From the NCBI RefSeq assembly GCF_018140925.1, contig NZ_CP073315.1, forward strand, positions 3,100,001 through 3,164,000: a stretch of 64,000 nt of DNA. The letters are read 5' to 3'. The notes beneath the pieces were generated by a model that had not been told where the DNA came from, did not search any database, and saw only the letters and a list, made by a program, of their open reading frames with translations. This document shows positions 1-8,812 of the stretch, in pieces (position 1 is the stretch's first letter; each line of letters opens with the position of its first letter). This stretch comes from Psychrobacillus sp. INOP01 (GTDB lineage Bacteria; Bacillota; Bacilli; Bacillales_A; Planococcaceae). The translations under genes and the position numbers were made by a program.

Positions 1-685
1 TATTTGCTTTTACGACCCAATCAAACAGAAATAATGTAGCGATGATTTGGAAGAAAGCCCAAATACCCCAAACAGATAGAAGCGAGGTGCTTTCACTTCC
101 TGTTTCTGTTGGTGTCCATTGGAACGAAAAGCTTGTCGAAATTAGCTGTTTTTTTTCCTGTTTTTCTTTACTCGTTTTGAAAATTTCTTCTCGGTCCCAT
201 TCTTCACGGGAGCCATACTTTTCGTATAAATTTTTTATTTCTGTAGCCGCTTTCGTACGAGTTGCTTCTTCCTGAACGTAGGAGCTAATCGTTTCTACAA
301 CAGCAAAGTAAGCAAAGGATCTATTTGATGAATATGCCTCTAGTAACTGAGACCGACGATTATTTAGAATATCTTCCTCGTATCCATCCTTAATGACAAA
401 TACACTATCGAGCTCATGTTTTTCTAATAGATCTGTAGCTTCTGGAAGGTCTAGTATGTTTACCAGTAGGTAATCTGTATCCATAATTCTTTTAACTAGA
501 TTATCTGAAAGAGTAGTGTTTTCCTCTATTACTAAACCAATTGGAACCTTGGATTCATCCCCTAATTTATTTAACGTACTGAACGTTAATACAGTTAAAA
601 GGAGTGGTAGCAAGAGCCATGTTAGTAAAACCTTCCATTCTTTATGCATTCGCATCATTTGTATTCCTAGAATAGCTTTCATCAT
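1..685 (-). CDS. ABC-2 type exporter permease, partial (C-terminus outside window)
   Basis: Reading the minus strand from an ATG at 685 gives an open frame to the window edge (about 228 codons). It begins MMKAILGIQMMRMHKEWK, then a hydrophobic helix (about residues 18-37), then a long extracellular-type region, and a second hydrophobic segment near the window edge. This is the architecture of ABC-2 membrane permeases, which have one helix, a large ectodomain and then a helix bundle. The start overlaps the stop of the upstream permease by four bases (ATGA), so the two are probably translationally coupled and may form a heterodimeric exporter. No ATPase is visible; it should lie beyond the window edge. 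The family is inferred from architecture and neighbour, and the substrate is unknown. Confidence 0.7.
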   Translation of the reverse strand, partial: MMKAILGIQMMRMHKEWKVLLTWLLLPLLLTVLTFSTLNKLGDESKVPIGLVIEENTTLSDNLVKRIMDTDYLLVNILDLPEATDLLEKHELDSVFVIKDGYEEDILNNRRSQLLEAYSSNRSFAYFAVVETISSYVQEEATRTKAATEIKNLYEKYGSREEWDREEIFKTSKEKQEKKQLISTSFSFQWTPTETGSESTSLLSVWGIWAFFQIIATLFLFDWVVKAN

Positions 686-1917
686 TTCCACCTATCCTTC
701 CACCGGGTTGAGATCCACAGAAGGAATAGACCCACTAAGACCTGAGTTGCTAACGATGTAAAGCTTGCATAGTTTCGTCCAACTAACACAATTTCTACAA
801 TCCACTGGAAGCTCTCATACGAGAAGAAAAATGGCAATGCATTCTTGATGAATAAAGGAAAATAAATCGTAGGAATTAATGCTCCACTTGAAACGATCCA
901 TATTAAAACAAAGAAAAATTGAAGTAGCAGCACTACTTTGTTAGATGAAATCCATAAATCTATGAGAGCTAAACCTATTAATAGAAGTAATCCATATAAA
1001 AGGACGAACAGGAACAGCCGGAAATAATCTAACATAAATAACTCTACTGTGAAGTATTTGCTAATTGGGATAAAAGAAATAGTAGCAAATACAATACTTA
1101 CTAGCAGAGAAACAAATATTTGTGAAACAGTCGTATGCCAATGGGTCACTCCAAGTAGCTTCCACCGATTTCGCATAGCAGCATGCGTATCTTTCCTTAA
1201 CAATGAATAGCTGCCAAATAACCAAATAGAAAATGCACTAAACCAACCAGCTACTACATAATAATTAGTGGGGGAGGTAGTTGTAATGTTCGTAACTTCT
1301 TCTTCATCTAGAATTTGTCCGCTTCCTAATGTATATAAAGTAAATTCGATGAATGTATCAAATAAAAGCTTTTCTAAATCCTCTTCAGGAATATATGTAT
1401 TACCAGCATAATCATACACAGTTAAAATATTTGCTTGAGCAGAGGAGATGTAACGCGTCATACTTTCTGCTAATTCTTTTACGATGAAGCTATCAACTGT
1501 TTTGGAGGGGTTACCTATAATCGAAAGAGAAACAGATTTTCCTTTATAGAGCTTTTTAGTGAAACCTTCAGGAAACAGGATATAAGCACTTATTTTATTG
1601 TTTTCTATTTGTTCATTGGCAGCATCTTTAGAGATAGAAAAAATGTCAATGCCTTCCTCTTTATCAATGGAAAGGGACATAAATTCTAGTAGCATTTTCG
1701 TTTCTTCTGTTTGATCTTCATCTACAAAAGCAACCGAAATAGGTGCTTTAGCTGTTGGAACTAATAAAGAGGCGACAATTCCTAGTGTGGAAGTTAATAA
1801 AAAAATAGGAAAAAGAAAAAGCAGAAGAAGCGATTTCCACTTCTTCTGAATACTTTTTCCATATTGAGTCGTAAAGAAAGCAATCTTTTTCAGTTGGATC
1901 AAGATGCATTCACTCAT
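682..1917 (-). CDS. ABC-2 type exporter permease
   Basis: A 411-residue membrane protein. There is one N-terminal transmembrane helix (about residues 28-52), a roughly 170-residue ectodomain, and then five or six helices from about residue 215 to the C-terminus. This matches the ABC-2 permease class (YhgE/NatB-like drug, antimicrobial peptide or sodium exporters). It lies 11 bases downstream of the DUF6583-like gene and overlaps the next permease by four bases, so the three form one minus-strand operon. The ribosome binding site is weak, consistent with coupling to the gene upstream. The exported substrate cannot be told from the sequence. Confidence 0.75.
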   Translation of the reverse strand: MSECILIQLKKIAFFTTQYGKSIQKKWKSLLLLFLFPIFLLTSTLGIVASLLVPTAKAPISVAFVDEDQTEETKMLLEFMSLSIDKEEGIDIFSISKDAANEQIENNKISAYILFPEGFTKKLYKGKSVSLSIIGNPSKTVDSFIVKELAESMTRYISSAQANILTVYDYAGNTYIPEEDLEKLLFDTFIEFTLYTLGSGQILDEEEVTNITTTSPTNYYVVAGWFSAFSIWLFGSYSLLRKDTHAAMRNRWKLLGVTHWHTTVSQIFVSLLVSIVFATISFIPISKYFTVELFMLDYFRLFLFVLLYGLLLLIGLALIDLWISSNKVVLLLQFFFVLIWIVSSGALIPTIYFPLFIKNALPFFFSYESFQWIVEIVLVGRNYASFTSLATQVLVGLFLLWISTRWKDRWK

Positions 1918-1928
1918 TTCTTTATGAT

Positions 1929-3425
1929 TTAATATAATTCTTGTTCGAATTGTTGCATGATGTTCATTCCCCAGCTTTGCATTTCAGGGTAAATGTCTTC
2001 GGTTAACAATTGTTGTAGTGAATTAGAATCCATCGTTCCGATATTGACCATTTTCTCAGAGTCTGTTGGTAGATTTACTTTTTTAATGATCTTGCTTTCT
2101 TGACTAACTTTTACAACTGCATTTGAACTTTCATCTATTGCAATAACAAATTCATGGTCTGCTTGCATAGAGTCTTTTTTGTAGTTTGATTTCCCATTCC
2201 ATAAAAACTCCATAGGCTGGTATTCATCTTCAAATATAAATTTACGTTCGAATGTTCTATCATCACCTGATAGTTTTTCTTCTCCGTTATAAACAAGGCC
2301 AACCTTGTTATTGTCTAAAAATGAGATTTCATCCTTATAAGTACCATCTTTTGATGTAGTAAGGTCACCTGTAAAGTGTAATGTATCGTTATCCATACTA
2401 ATAGTATATTCCCAGTTTTGTGCGGAATCCTCTAGTAATTGTGTACCGGCAATTTCTAATTTACCTAAGTCGGCAATTTCCATTTTGATATCTCTTTTCA
2501 CGATTAAATCGGCATCATGCCAGATAGTAGATTTTATACCATCAGGTAGGTCAATTTCGTCTACTGAGCTTATTAAGTCATCCATTACTTCATCAAATTC
2601 AAATGTTGTGTCTGGAGTACCAACGGCAGTAAACTGTTCAAACGAGCTTTCCAAGTAATCCGCCACAATTTTTTTAAATTTTGGATCTTTCTTAGCTTTT
2701 TGAAGTACATCAGTTAAAATTTTCTTCACTTCAGCTTCTGTAAGTGTCATGGAAATTTTTTCTGCATTAATAGATTTCCCGTTTACATCAATTTTTTCAT
2801 CCGAAGTGGTAAATGACTCTTCTGGCAATGATTCATATAAATACATCATGTATTCTTCTTTTAAATATTCAATATTTTCTTCAGATAAAATATTATTTTT
2901 CCCAAGGAAATTCTCTAAGCCAAGCTTTTCGCTACCTGTATAACTAGGATCTATTGCACGCATTAAGTTTCCGTAATCTTTATCCTTCAATTGAAGTAAT
3001 TGATCATAAAAAGGAAGACCTAAAATGATTTCTTCCGATGTGATATAGCCTTTAATAGGGTCAACATCCACCCCAAGAATCGTTGCATTGATCTCCGCCT
3101 CTACCTCTTGCTTATTTGGATCACTTGCTATTCGTAATGCAACATTAGAGTTATTGACTACTTGTTCTATTTCGGGATTAGTATCACCTTGATATTCACC
3201 TGAAAAATCATATGTGCTATCGAGAACTTTAGTTGTTCCAAATTTTGCCCATTCAGTCTCATTTTCATAGCGTGTTTCGACAAGTTTTTGGATATGTTGA
3301 ATAGTCTTAACCTCCGAATAAAAATATTGTTCTTTAGGTGATTTGTCTAGTAGAAAAAAGGCAGATGCCCCTCCAGCTACAACAAAAAAAGAAATAATAG
3401 CAATAATCCATGTTTTTTTCTTCAT
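1929..3425 (-). CDS. Membrane-anchored extracytoplasmic protein, DUF6583-like
   Basis: A 498-residue protein with a lysine-rich start and one hydrophobic helix (residues 5-25), then an entirely soluble, acidic, lysine/glutamate-rich domain. There is no cysteine lipobox, so it is probably held by an uncleaved signal anchor with the bulk outside the membrane. The N-terminal pattern resembles the DUF6583 family of Bacillales, whose function is unknown. It is first in a minus-strand operon with two ABC-2 permeases and could be an accessory or sensor protein for that exporter. The start at 3425 has a good AAAGGAAG ribosome binding site. Family assignment is from memory of the pattern, not a search. 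Confidence 0.6.
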   Translation of the reverse strand: MKKKTWIIAIISFFVVAGGASAFFLLDKSPKEQYFYSEVKTIQHIQKLVETRYENETEWAKFGTTKVLDSTYDFSGEYQGDTNPEIEQVVNNSNVALRIASDPNKQEVEAEINATILGVDVDPIKGYITSEEIILGLPFYDQLLQLKDKDYGNLMRAIDPSYTGSEKLGLENFLGKNNILSEENIEYLKEEYMMYLYESLPEESFTTSDEKIDVNGKSINAEKISMTLTEAEVKKILTDVLQKAKKDPKFKKIVADYLESSFEQFTAVGTPDTTFEFDEVMDDLISSVDEIDLPDGIKSTIWHDADLIVKRDIKMEIADLGKLEIAGTQLLEDSAQNWEYTISMDNDTLHFTGDLTTSKDGTYKDEISFLDNNKVGLVYNGEEKLSGDDRTFERKFIFEDEYQPMEFLWNGKSNYKKDSMQADHEFVIAIDESSNAVVKVSQESKIIKKVNLPTDSEKMVNIGTMDSNSLQQLLTEDIYPEMQSWGMNIMQQFEQELY

Positions 3426-3640
3426 AAAATCTTCCTTTCAATTCCATATTTGATAGCAACTAACTTTTTTACTTTATTTTACATTATATCTATCTATAAA
3501 TAATTATAGCAGATAAATAAATTCAGAGGACTTTTATTCTATAAAAAAATATAAAAAATTGGTAATTTCTATTTTTTCCGACAAAAATCTTGTATAAGTT
3601 GATGAATTACATATAAAAATACGATGAATTAAAAAATAGG

Positions 3641-3669
3641 TTGATTTTTCTGTCTATTTAATTTACATT
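3641..3669 (+). promoter_or_regulatory. Candidate sigma-A promoter of the propeller gene
   Basis: TTGATT (3641-3646), a 17-base spacer and TACATT (3664-3669) fit a moderate sigma-A promoter. The predicted start of transcription falls just before the tandem TACATGT operator at 3680. The rest of the 352-base divergent gap 3426-3777 is AT-rich and holds no gene. Confidence 0.45.
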
Positions 3670-3679
3670 TGTTATTAAA

Positions 3680-3698
3680 TACATGTTATATACATGTA
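3680..3698 (+). promoter_or_regulatory. Tandem TACATGT operator, copy 1
   Basis: TACATGT at 3680-3686 and TACATGTA at 3691-3698, start-to-start distance 11 bases (one helical turn). The same 19-base arrangement occurs at 7075 and 17531 before two other units of this locus. It lies at or just after the predicted transcription start, a position typical for repression. The likely binder is the GntR-type regulator encoded at 13041, by inference from co-location only. Confidence 0.7.
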
Positions 3699-3777
3699 TA
3701 GAAACTAACTGTAATGGAGGAGGTTTGTATAATCTATCGGAAAGAGCTCTTCAATCTACTATTCAAGGAGGAAGAAA

Positions 3778-6600
3778 ATGAAGATTTTTTTAAATTTTGT
3801 TTTTCTATTAAGTTTGGTTTTAATAGTGACCCTCTCATTTCCTAGTATGCATTCAGTTTCAGCGGAAGGTTTGGTTATACAGAATCCCGGCTTTGAGGAT
3901 TCTACAGGCGGTGGGGGAATACCAGGTTGGACACAGAACTTTGGCACTTCCAGCATTACGACTGTAGAAAGTGAATTTTATACGGGTACGAAAAGTTTAG
4001 AAATTAAAGATACAAGTAAAAATGAAAACCTTGGTTTAATAAGTGATACAGTTCCCGTTACACCTGGTAGAGAATATACCGCTTCTGCAAAAATCAAAAC
4101 GGGTTCGAATGGATCTGGAGAAATATACATCCGTTTTTTTGACCAGGAGGGTGTATATATTACTGGTTTTAATAAGTCATTAAGTGGAGCAACTTCATGG
4201 TCAGATATAAGTATCACGGCTATTGCGCCTGAAACAGCAGCATCGACAGCTATATTGTTTTATTCAGGTAAAGCAAATATAGGAACCTTCTATTTTGATG
4301 ATGCTAGTTTAATGGAGGTAAAGCCTATAAACCCAATTGAAGAAGTTGCCGAGGATTTAGGGATACAAGTTACGAAGACAACCGTCATGTTGGGGGATAT
4401 TGGGAAAGACTCTCAGGGAAATGATGTTTTGTACACAGTTGTGGCGGGCATCCCTTCTAAATTTGCTATTGTGGATGTTGCTACTGAAAAGTTAATAAAA
4501 AGCTATACGTTAGAGGATACGTCTGGGGCGTGGGGTATAAAGGTTGCTTCAGATGGTTCTGTTTATTTGGGTGCATATAATAAGGGTTTTCTTTATCGTT
4601 ATTTACCTCAAACCGATGAATTAATCAATCTTGGGCATCCGGTTAAAGATACAGATGCTGTGCTTTATCCATTTGCTACAGCAAGTGATGGAAAAATTTA
4701 TGGAGGTACCTATGGATCAGGAAGTGTTTATGAATATGATCCTGCCACTGAAAAGTTTACGGATTTCGGTAGGATGGCTGAAGGACAGTCATGGGTTAGA
4801 AGTGTTGCATTAGATGAAGAAAATCAAAAAGTCTATGCTGGTGTTGGTAGTCAAGCACATTTAATAGAGTATGATATTACTTCTGGTGAAAAGAGAAATG
4901 TGCTTCCTGCACAATATTCGGATATTATTTCTGTCTATGACATGAATTTTATAGACGGAAAATTATTTGCACAAAAAGAATCGAAATATGAAATGTTTAT
5001 TTATGATACGAAAACTGGAAATTTGGTAGAGGCTACGAACGGTGATACAGGTGAGAAGACATATGATATTCCTGAATCATCAAGAGGGATATCGGAAAAA
5101 TCTCCTGTTGCCAATAAAATTTACTATACTCATATGGGAATATTACATGAGTATAACTTGGATACGAATACCTTCCAATCACTAAATGTAGATCTAAAAG
5201 GAAGCGCTATTAGTTATAAATTCATCCAATTAAATGAGGAAGAATTTCCAGGCTATACACTTGTAGGTCTTTCTGGTAATGGTGGTCAGCTTTACAAATA
5301 TAACTTAGTAAATGGAAACCTTACGTTAACAAATTTAGATTTACCTTCTGAGTCTGTTTTAATTCATGAATTAGCGAAAGGACCAGATGGGAAAATATAT
5401 AGTACCGGTTATCTACCTGGTAATATGAGTGCATTTATCCCTACTTCACATGAAAATATTCGATTTGATGGTATTGGGCAAAGTGAGGGAATAGCTAATT
5501 TAAACAATAAAATGTATTTAGGAATTTATCCTAATGCCAAAATGTATGAATATGATCCATTTAAAGCATGGAATCGAACGGATTCAAATAATTTAAATCC
5601 TGATCTATTATTCAGCTTGGAAAAAAATGATAGCATCCCAGGTTATACACAGCAAGATAGACCATTCGCGATGCTTGGAGTGGATGATTATAACAAGTTG
5701 TTCATAGGAACAGTACCGAAAAACGGGAATTTAGGTGGCGCATTTACAATATATGAACCAGGAACAGAAAATGAGCCGGAAATTTATTGGAATTTAATGA
5801 AAGACCAAAGTATTGTTTCTTTAGCCTATGCAAATGGAAAGGTATACGGCGGAACTACTGTAGCTGGAGGGCAAGGTTCTACACCTACAACAACGGAAGC
5901 TAAATTATTTGTATGGGATATTGAGAAACAAGAAAAATCCTTTGAAATGGTCCCAGTAACAGGGAAAAGAGCATTAACTGCACTTGTACCTGGCCCAGAC
6001 GGAAACATTTGGGGGATGTCAGATGGTACATTGTTTGCATTTGACCCTGCTACAAATAACGTAATTCATAGCAAGGAAATAGACCCTAAAGCGTCAAGTA
6101 GCTGGAGGAATGCTTCTCTTGAAATTGGGACTGATGGGAACATTTACGGGATAATTGGTAATAAGTTTTTCAAGTTTGATGTAGCTAGTAACGAGCATGA
6201 ATTCCTTGCAAGTGGTGTAGAACATTTAGCCCAAGATGATTACGGAGCCTTCTATTTATCAAAAGGTATCAACTTATATAAATACGAGGATAGTAGTTTG
6301 CTTCAAACTATTAAGAGTGCTGAGCTGTCAGTTGATGAACAACGTCTTACAGTTGGAGACACTACGCAGCTTCATCTTAAAGCTATTTTAGAGAATAATA
6401 GAAGCACCTATGAGCTAGCAGGAAGTACTATTGAATATACAGTTAGTAATTCAAAGATGGTTTCTATAAACAATGGAGTTTTGACGGCACAAAAAAGTGG
6501 AAGAGCAAATATTACAGTGAACGTTACATTAAATGGGGTAACTGTTCAAAGTAATACGGTGTCCATCTGGATCAATAATAAGGGTGGAAACAATAAGTAA
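3778..6600 (+). CDS. Secreted CBM-like / beta-propeller protein with C-terminal Ig-like domain
   Basis: A 940-residue exported protein. A signal peptide (about residues 1-29) is followed by a jelly-roll carbohydrate-binding-type domain that opens with IQNPGFEDSTGG and runs to about residue 185. A long propeller region (about 200-850) carries recurring GPDGKIY, NKLFIG and YEYDP-type blade motifs. A bacterial Ig-like (Big_2) domain fills about 860-935. Residues about 640-810 align by eye with the second half of the cytoplasmic protein at 10072, so the two are paralogous propellers. It has its own operator-controlled promoter and is the only clearly secreted enzyme candidate of the locus. It could be a polysaccharide lyase, a glycan-binding surface protein or both. 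No catalytic residues are assigned. Confidence 0.75.
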   Translation: MKIFLNFVFLLSLVLIVTLSFPSMHSVSAEGLVIQNPGFEDSTGGGGIPGWTQNFGTSSITTVESEFYTGTKSLEIKDTSKNENLGLISDTVPVTPGREYTASAKIKTGSNGSGEIYIRFFDQEGVYITGFNKSLSGATSWSDISITAIAPETAASTAILFYSGKANIGTFYFDDASLMEVKPINPIEEVAEDLGIQVTKTTVMLGDIGKDSQGNDVLYTVVAGIPSKFAIVDVATEKLIKSYTLEDTSGAWGIKVASDGSVYLGAYNKGFLYRYLPQTDELINLGHPVKDTDAVLYPFATASDGKIYGGTYGSGSVYEYDPATEKFTDFGRMAEGQSWVRSVALDEENQKVYAGVGSQAHLIEYDITSGEKRNVLPAQYSDIISVYDMNFIDGKLFAQKESKYEMFIYDTKTGNLVEATNGDTGEKTYDIPESSRGISEKSPVANKIYYTHMGILHEYNLDTNTFQSLNVDLKGSAISYKFIQLNEEEFPGYTLVGLSGNGGQLYKYNLVNGNLTLTNLDLPSESVLIHELAKGPDGKIYSTGYLPGNMSAFIPTSHENIRFDGIGQSEGIANLNNKMYLGIYPNAKMYEYDPFKAWNRTDSNNLNPDLLFSLEKNDSIPGYTQQDRPFAMLGVDDYNKLFIGTVPKNGNLGGAFTIYEPGTENEPEIYWNLMKDQSIVSLAYANGKVYGGTTVAGGQGSTPTTTEAKLFVWDIEKQEKSFEMVPVTGKRALTALVPGPDGNIWGMSDGTLFAFDPATNNVIHSKEIDPKASSSWRNASLEIGTDGNIYGIIGNKFFKFDVASNEHEFLASGVEHLAQDDYGAFYLSKGINLYKYEDSSLLQTIKSAELSVDEQRLTVGDTTQLHLKAILENNRSTYELAGSTIEYTVSNSKMVSINNGVLTAQKSGRANITVNVTLNGVTVQSNTVSIWINNKGGNNK

Positions 6601-6686
6601 AATACTTTAAAAATAAAACAGTTCACTATTATTGTTTTTATTGAATCAATTTCATAAAAGAGAACTGAGTTGTGAAATCCGAACAA

Positions 6687-6912
6687 GTTGATTTCCACTC
6701 CAGGCGGACGCTTTCCGTGGGCACGGCTTCAATCTCCTCGGGCCAACAGGATGTTGGTTACGAAGGCGTTGCGATCGCGTGGTGGCGGGCTTAGCCTTTG
6801 TCCCTCTTAAACGTTCTTGCGGGGCTGTCAGCTCGTGCACCTGTCGCTTCACTTTCGGTGCAGAAAACATTTGCTGTTCCCACTGGAGTCGTCGCCTTGC
6901 GCTTCAATCAAC
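6687..6912. repeat. GC-rich intergenic repeat with inverted ends
   Basis: A 226-base segment much richer in G+C than its surroundings. It begins GTTGATTTCCACTCC and ends AATCAAC, so the outer seven bases are inverted repeats, and the interior has further complementary blocks (for example CACTCCAGGCGG near the left end against the CACTGGAGTCGTCG block near the right). I recall this type of GTTGATT-bounded, highly structured element as abundant between genes of Bacillaceae. It encodes no plausible protein. The rest of the gap 6601-7123 is AT-rich; a weak AAAACA/TGTTTT hairpin with a T-run near 6617-6641 might terminate the propeller transcript. Confidence 0.6.
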
Positions 6913-7027
6913 AAAATCCACATAATATAAACCGATAATTGAATGACAAATAATATAATTGTTCGGTTTTATTATTGAAATAGTAATAATGATTTCGGTT
7001 ATATTATTTAAAATTTCAAACAATTCG

Positions 7028-7056
7028 TTGCTTATTATATGAAACTATAATATGAT
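7028..7056 (+). promoter_or_regulatory. Candidate sigma-A promoter of the lyase operon
   Basis: TTGCTT (7028-7033), exactly 17 bases, then TATGAT (7051-7056). The predicted transcription start near 7063 lies just upstream of the tandem operator at 7075, so a bound repressor would block initiation or clearance. It would drive the genes from 7124 to 17485. Confidence 0.6.
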
Positions 7057-7074
7057 TTAAGAAAACAGTTTAGA

Positions 7075-7093
7075 TACATGTAAAATACATGTA
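7075..7093 (+). promoter_or_regulatory. Tandem TACATGTA operator, copy 2
   Basis: TACATGTA at 7075-7082 and 7086-7093, again 11 bases start to start, inside a longer palindrome that extends to GATACATGT...ACATGTATC. It sits between a well-formed promoter and the ribosome binding site of the first gene of the lyase operon. Confidence 0.75.
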
Positions 7094-7123
7094 TCTAAAC
7101 TACTTCATAGAGGTGCTGAGAAC

Positions 7124-8797
7124 ATGAAAGTAGCGAAAATTGGAATTCTTTTTGATGACAAAGAGGCGGAGTTAAATTGGTTAGAAGGACAGAATATTTT
7201 TGGAAGCTATTTATTTGAAATTCTTGATCATCTAAGGCTTCCGTATAAAAAAGTAAAAGTGATGGATGAGTATGATTCATTTGATGTACTAATCGTCAGT
7301 CATTCAAGTGATAGTGAAGAGGCGAGCACCAAAATATTAGCATATGCAAACGCTGGAGGGACAGTGATTTCCTACGGTGGATTGAACGCTATTCAAAGCA
7401 AATTAGGTTTTTCCAATATGTTTGTGCCTCAAAAGGGATATGCGGATTTATCTGCCTTCTTAAACCACCAGACACCTTTACGTTTTCTATGTGCTGAGCC
7501 TTGGACGCAGAAAAACGATGTAGACGTAACGGAATTGGGTTCCGTAGCTGATGAGGCAAAAACATGGCAAGGAGCATCGGCATTACAACAGATTAAATAT
7601 GGTTCTGGAACAATTGAACGCTGGTCTATTGGGATTCCTCAAACGATAGTTGGGCTGCAACAGGGAACGAAGCCTGTTGTGGAGGATGGAGCACCAGCTC
7701 CGGATGGTTCGGCAAATTTAGATGAGGGAATTTTAAAGGCGGAGGACGGTTTTGAACTGGATTGGGTTTTGGATAGGGCATATACAGAGACAGGAATGCC
7801 ATATTTCCCACATCCATATGCTGACTTATGGAAAGAAGTAATAATGGAACATCTTTTAAAAATAGTGCTAGACAAAGGCTTAACTCTTCCATTCTTAGAT
7901 TATTGGCCAGCTGACGTACAACATGTTGCGATGATTTCCCATGACAGTGATTTAAATGTGGATGAATCAGCGCAAATCACTTTAGAAACTTTGAAGGTGG
8001 AAAATGTTCAGACTACCTGGTGCATGATTGCGCCCGGTTACAGTACCTCGATATATGACCAGATAAAAAAGGATGGTCATGAAATTGCCCTCCATTATAA
8101 TGCACTAGAACAGGATGAGGGAGTTTGGTCCGAGGAAGCTTTTCAAACGCAATTAGCATGGGTAGAAAAAGCGACGAATACAGACCATACTATATCTAAT
8201 AAAAATCACTATACTCGTTTTGAGGGTTGGGGAGAGTTATACACTTGGTGTGAAAACAATGGAATACAAGTGGATCAGTCGAGAGGTCCAAGTAAAAAAG
8301 GGAATATTGGTTTTTTATTTGGCACATGTCACCCCTATTTCCCGATTGCTTGGGCAGATGAAAAAAATAGATTATATGACGTTTTAGAAATTGGTTTCTT
8401 AACTCAGGATTTAAATCACAATACATTATCAGATGTGAGTGTCATTCAGCCGTTCTTAGATGGAGTGAAGCGCGTGAATGGAGTAGCGCATTTTCTGTTC
8501 CATCAATACCATATTTACCACCAACCAAAAGTAAGAGAAGCCATTGTTCAGTTAATAACGACTGCTAAAGGTCAGGGGTTTACCTTCTGGACTAGTAAAC
8601 AAATCAATGATTGGGAACGCGCACGTCGTAGGGTAACAATTGATGGTATTAGTTATTCTGGAACTATAAAGTTAACTGCCCTGGATGAAGAGAGTGATTT
8701 TGTGATACTAATTCCAGTTGCCGAAAACGATGCAGACGATGCAATAGTCAAGAGATTTGGTATTAGCTGTAAGGAAGTTAAAATGAAAAGATCCTAA
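7124..8797 (+). CDS. ThuA-like / polysaccharide deacetylase-like protein
   Basis: A 557-residue cytoplasmic protein (no signal peptide). The N-terminal 210 residues resemble a ThuA/glutamine-amidotransferase-like Rossmann domain, with a DVLIVSHSSDS strand and an AYANAGGTVISYGG turn. From about 260 to 510 it resembles a NodB-type polysaccharide deacetylase: MISHDSD would supply the catalytic and metal aspartates and HEIALH the metal histidines. This suggests removal of acetyl groups from imported oligosaccharides, or another hydrolysis in the same fold. First gene of the operator-controlled operon, with an AGAGGTG ribosome binding site. The assignment rests on motifs only and the canonical HxxxH spacing is slightly altered. 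Confidence 0.6.
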   Translation: MKVAKIGILFDDKEAELNWLEGQNIFGSYLFEILDHLRLPYKKVKVMDEYDSFDVLIVSHSSDSEEASTKILAYANAGGTVISYGGLNAIQSKLGFSNMFVPQKGYADLSAFLNHQTPLRFLCAEPWTQKNDVDVTELGSVADEAKTWQGASALQQIKYGSGTIERWSIGIPQTIVGLQQGTKPVVEDGAPAPDGSANLDEGILKAEDGFELDWVLDRAYTETGMPYFPHPYADLWKEVIMEHLLKIVLDKGLTLPFLDYWPADVQHVAMISHDSDLNVDESAQITLETLKVENVQTTWCMIAPGYSTSIYDQIKKDGHEIALHYNALEQDEGVWSEEAFQTQLAWVEKATNTDHTISNKNHYTRFEGWGELYTWCENNGIQVDQSRGPSKKGNIGFLFGTCHPYFPIAWADEKNRLYDVLEIGFLTQDLNHNTLSDVSVIQPFLDGVKRVNGVAHFLFHQYHIYHQPKVREAIVQLITTAKGQGFTFWTSKQINDWERARRRVTIDGISYSGTIKLTALDEESDFVILIPVAENDADDAIVKRFGISCKEVKMKRS

Positions 8798-8812
8798 TAT
8801 GGGGGACTTAAA

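Noticed and set aside
42-275. 77-codon plus-strand frame
   Set aside because: Antisense to the partial ABC-2 permease, which has a coupled start and the expected membrane segments.
6652-6870. 72-codon minus-strand frame in the GC-rich element
   Set aside because: The frame results from the composition of the repeat; the translation is Arg/Pro-rich and unlike a protein.
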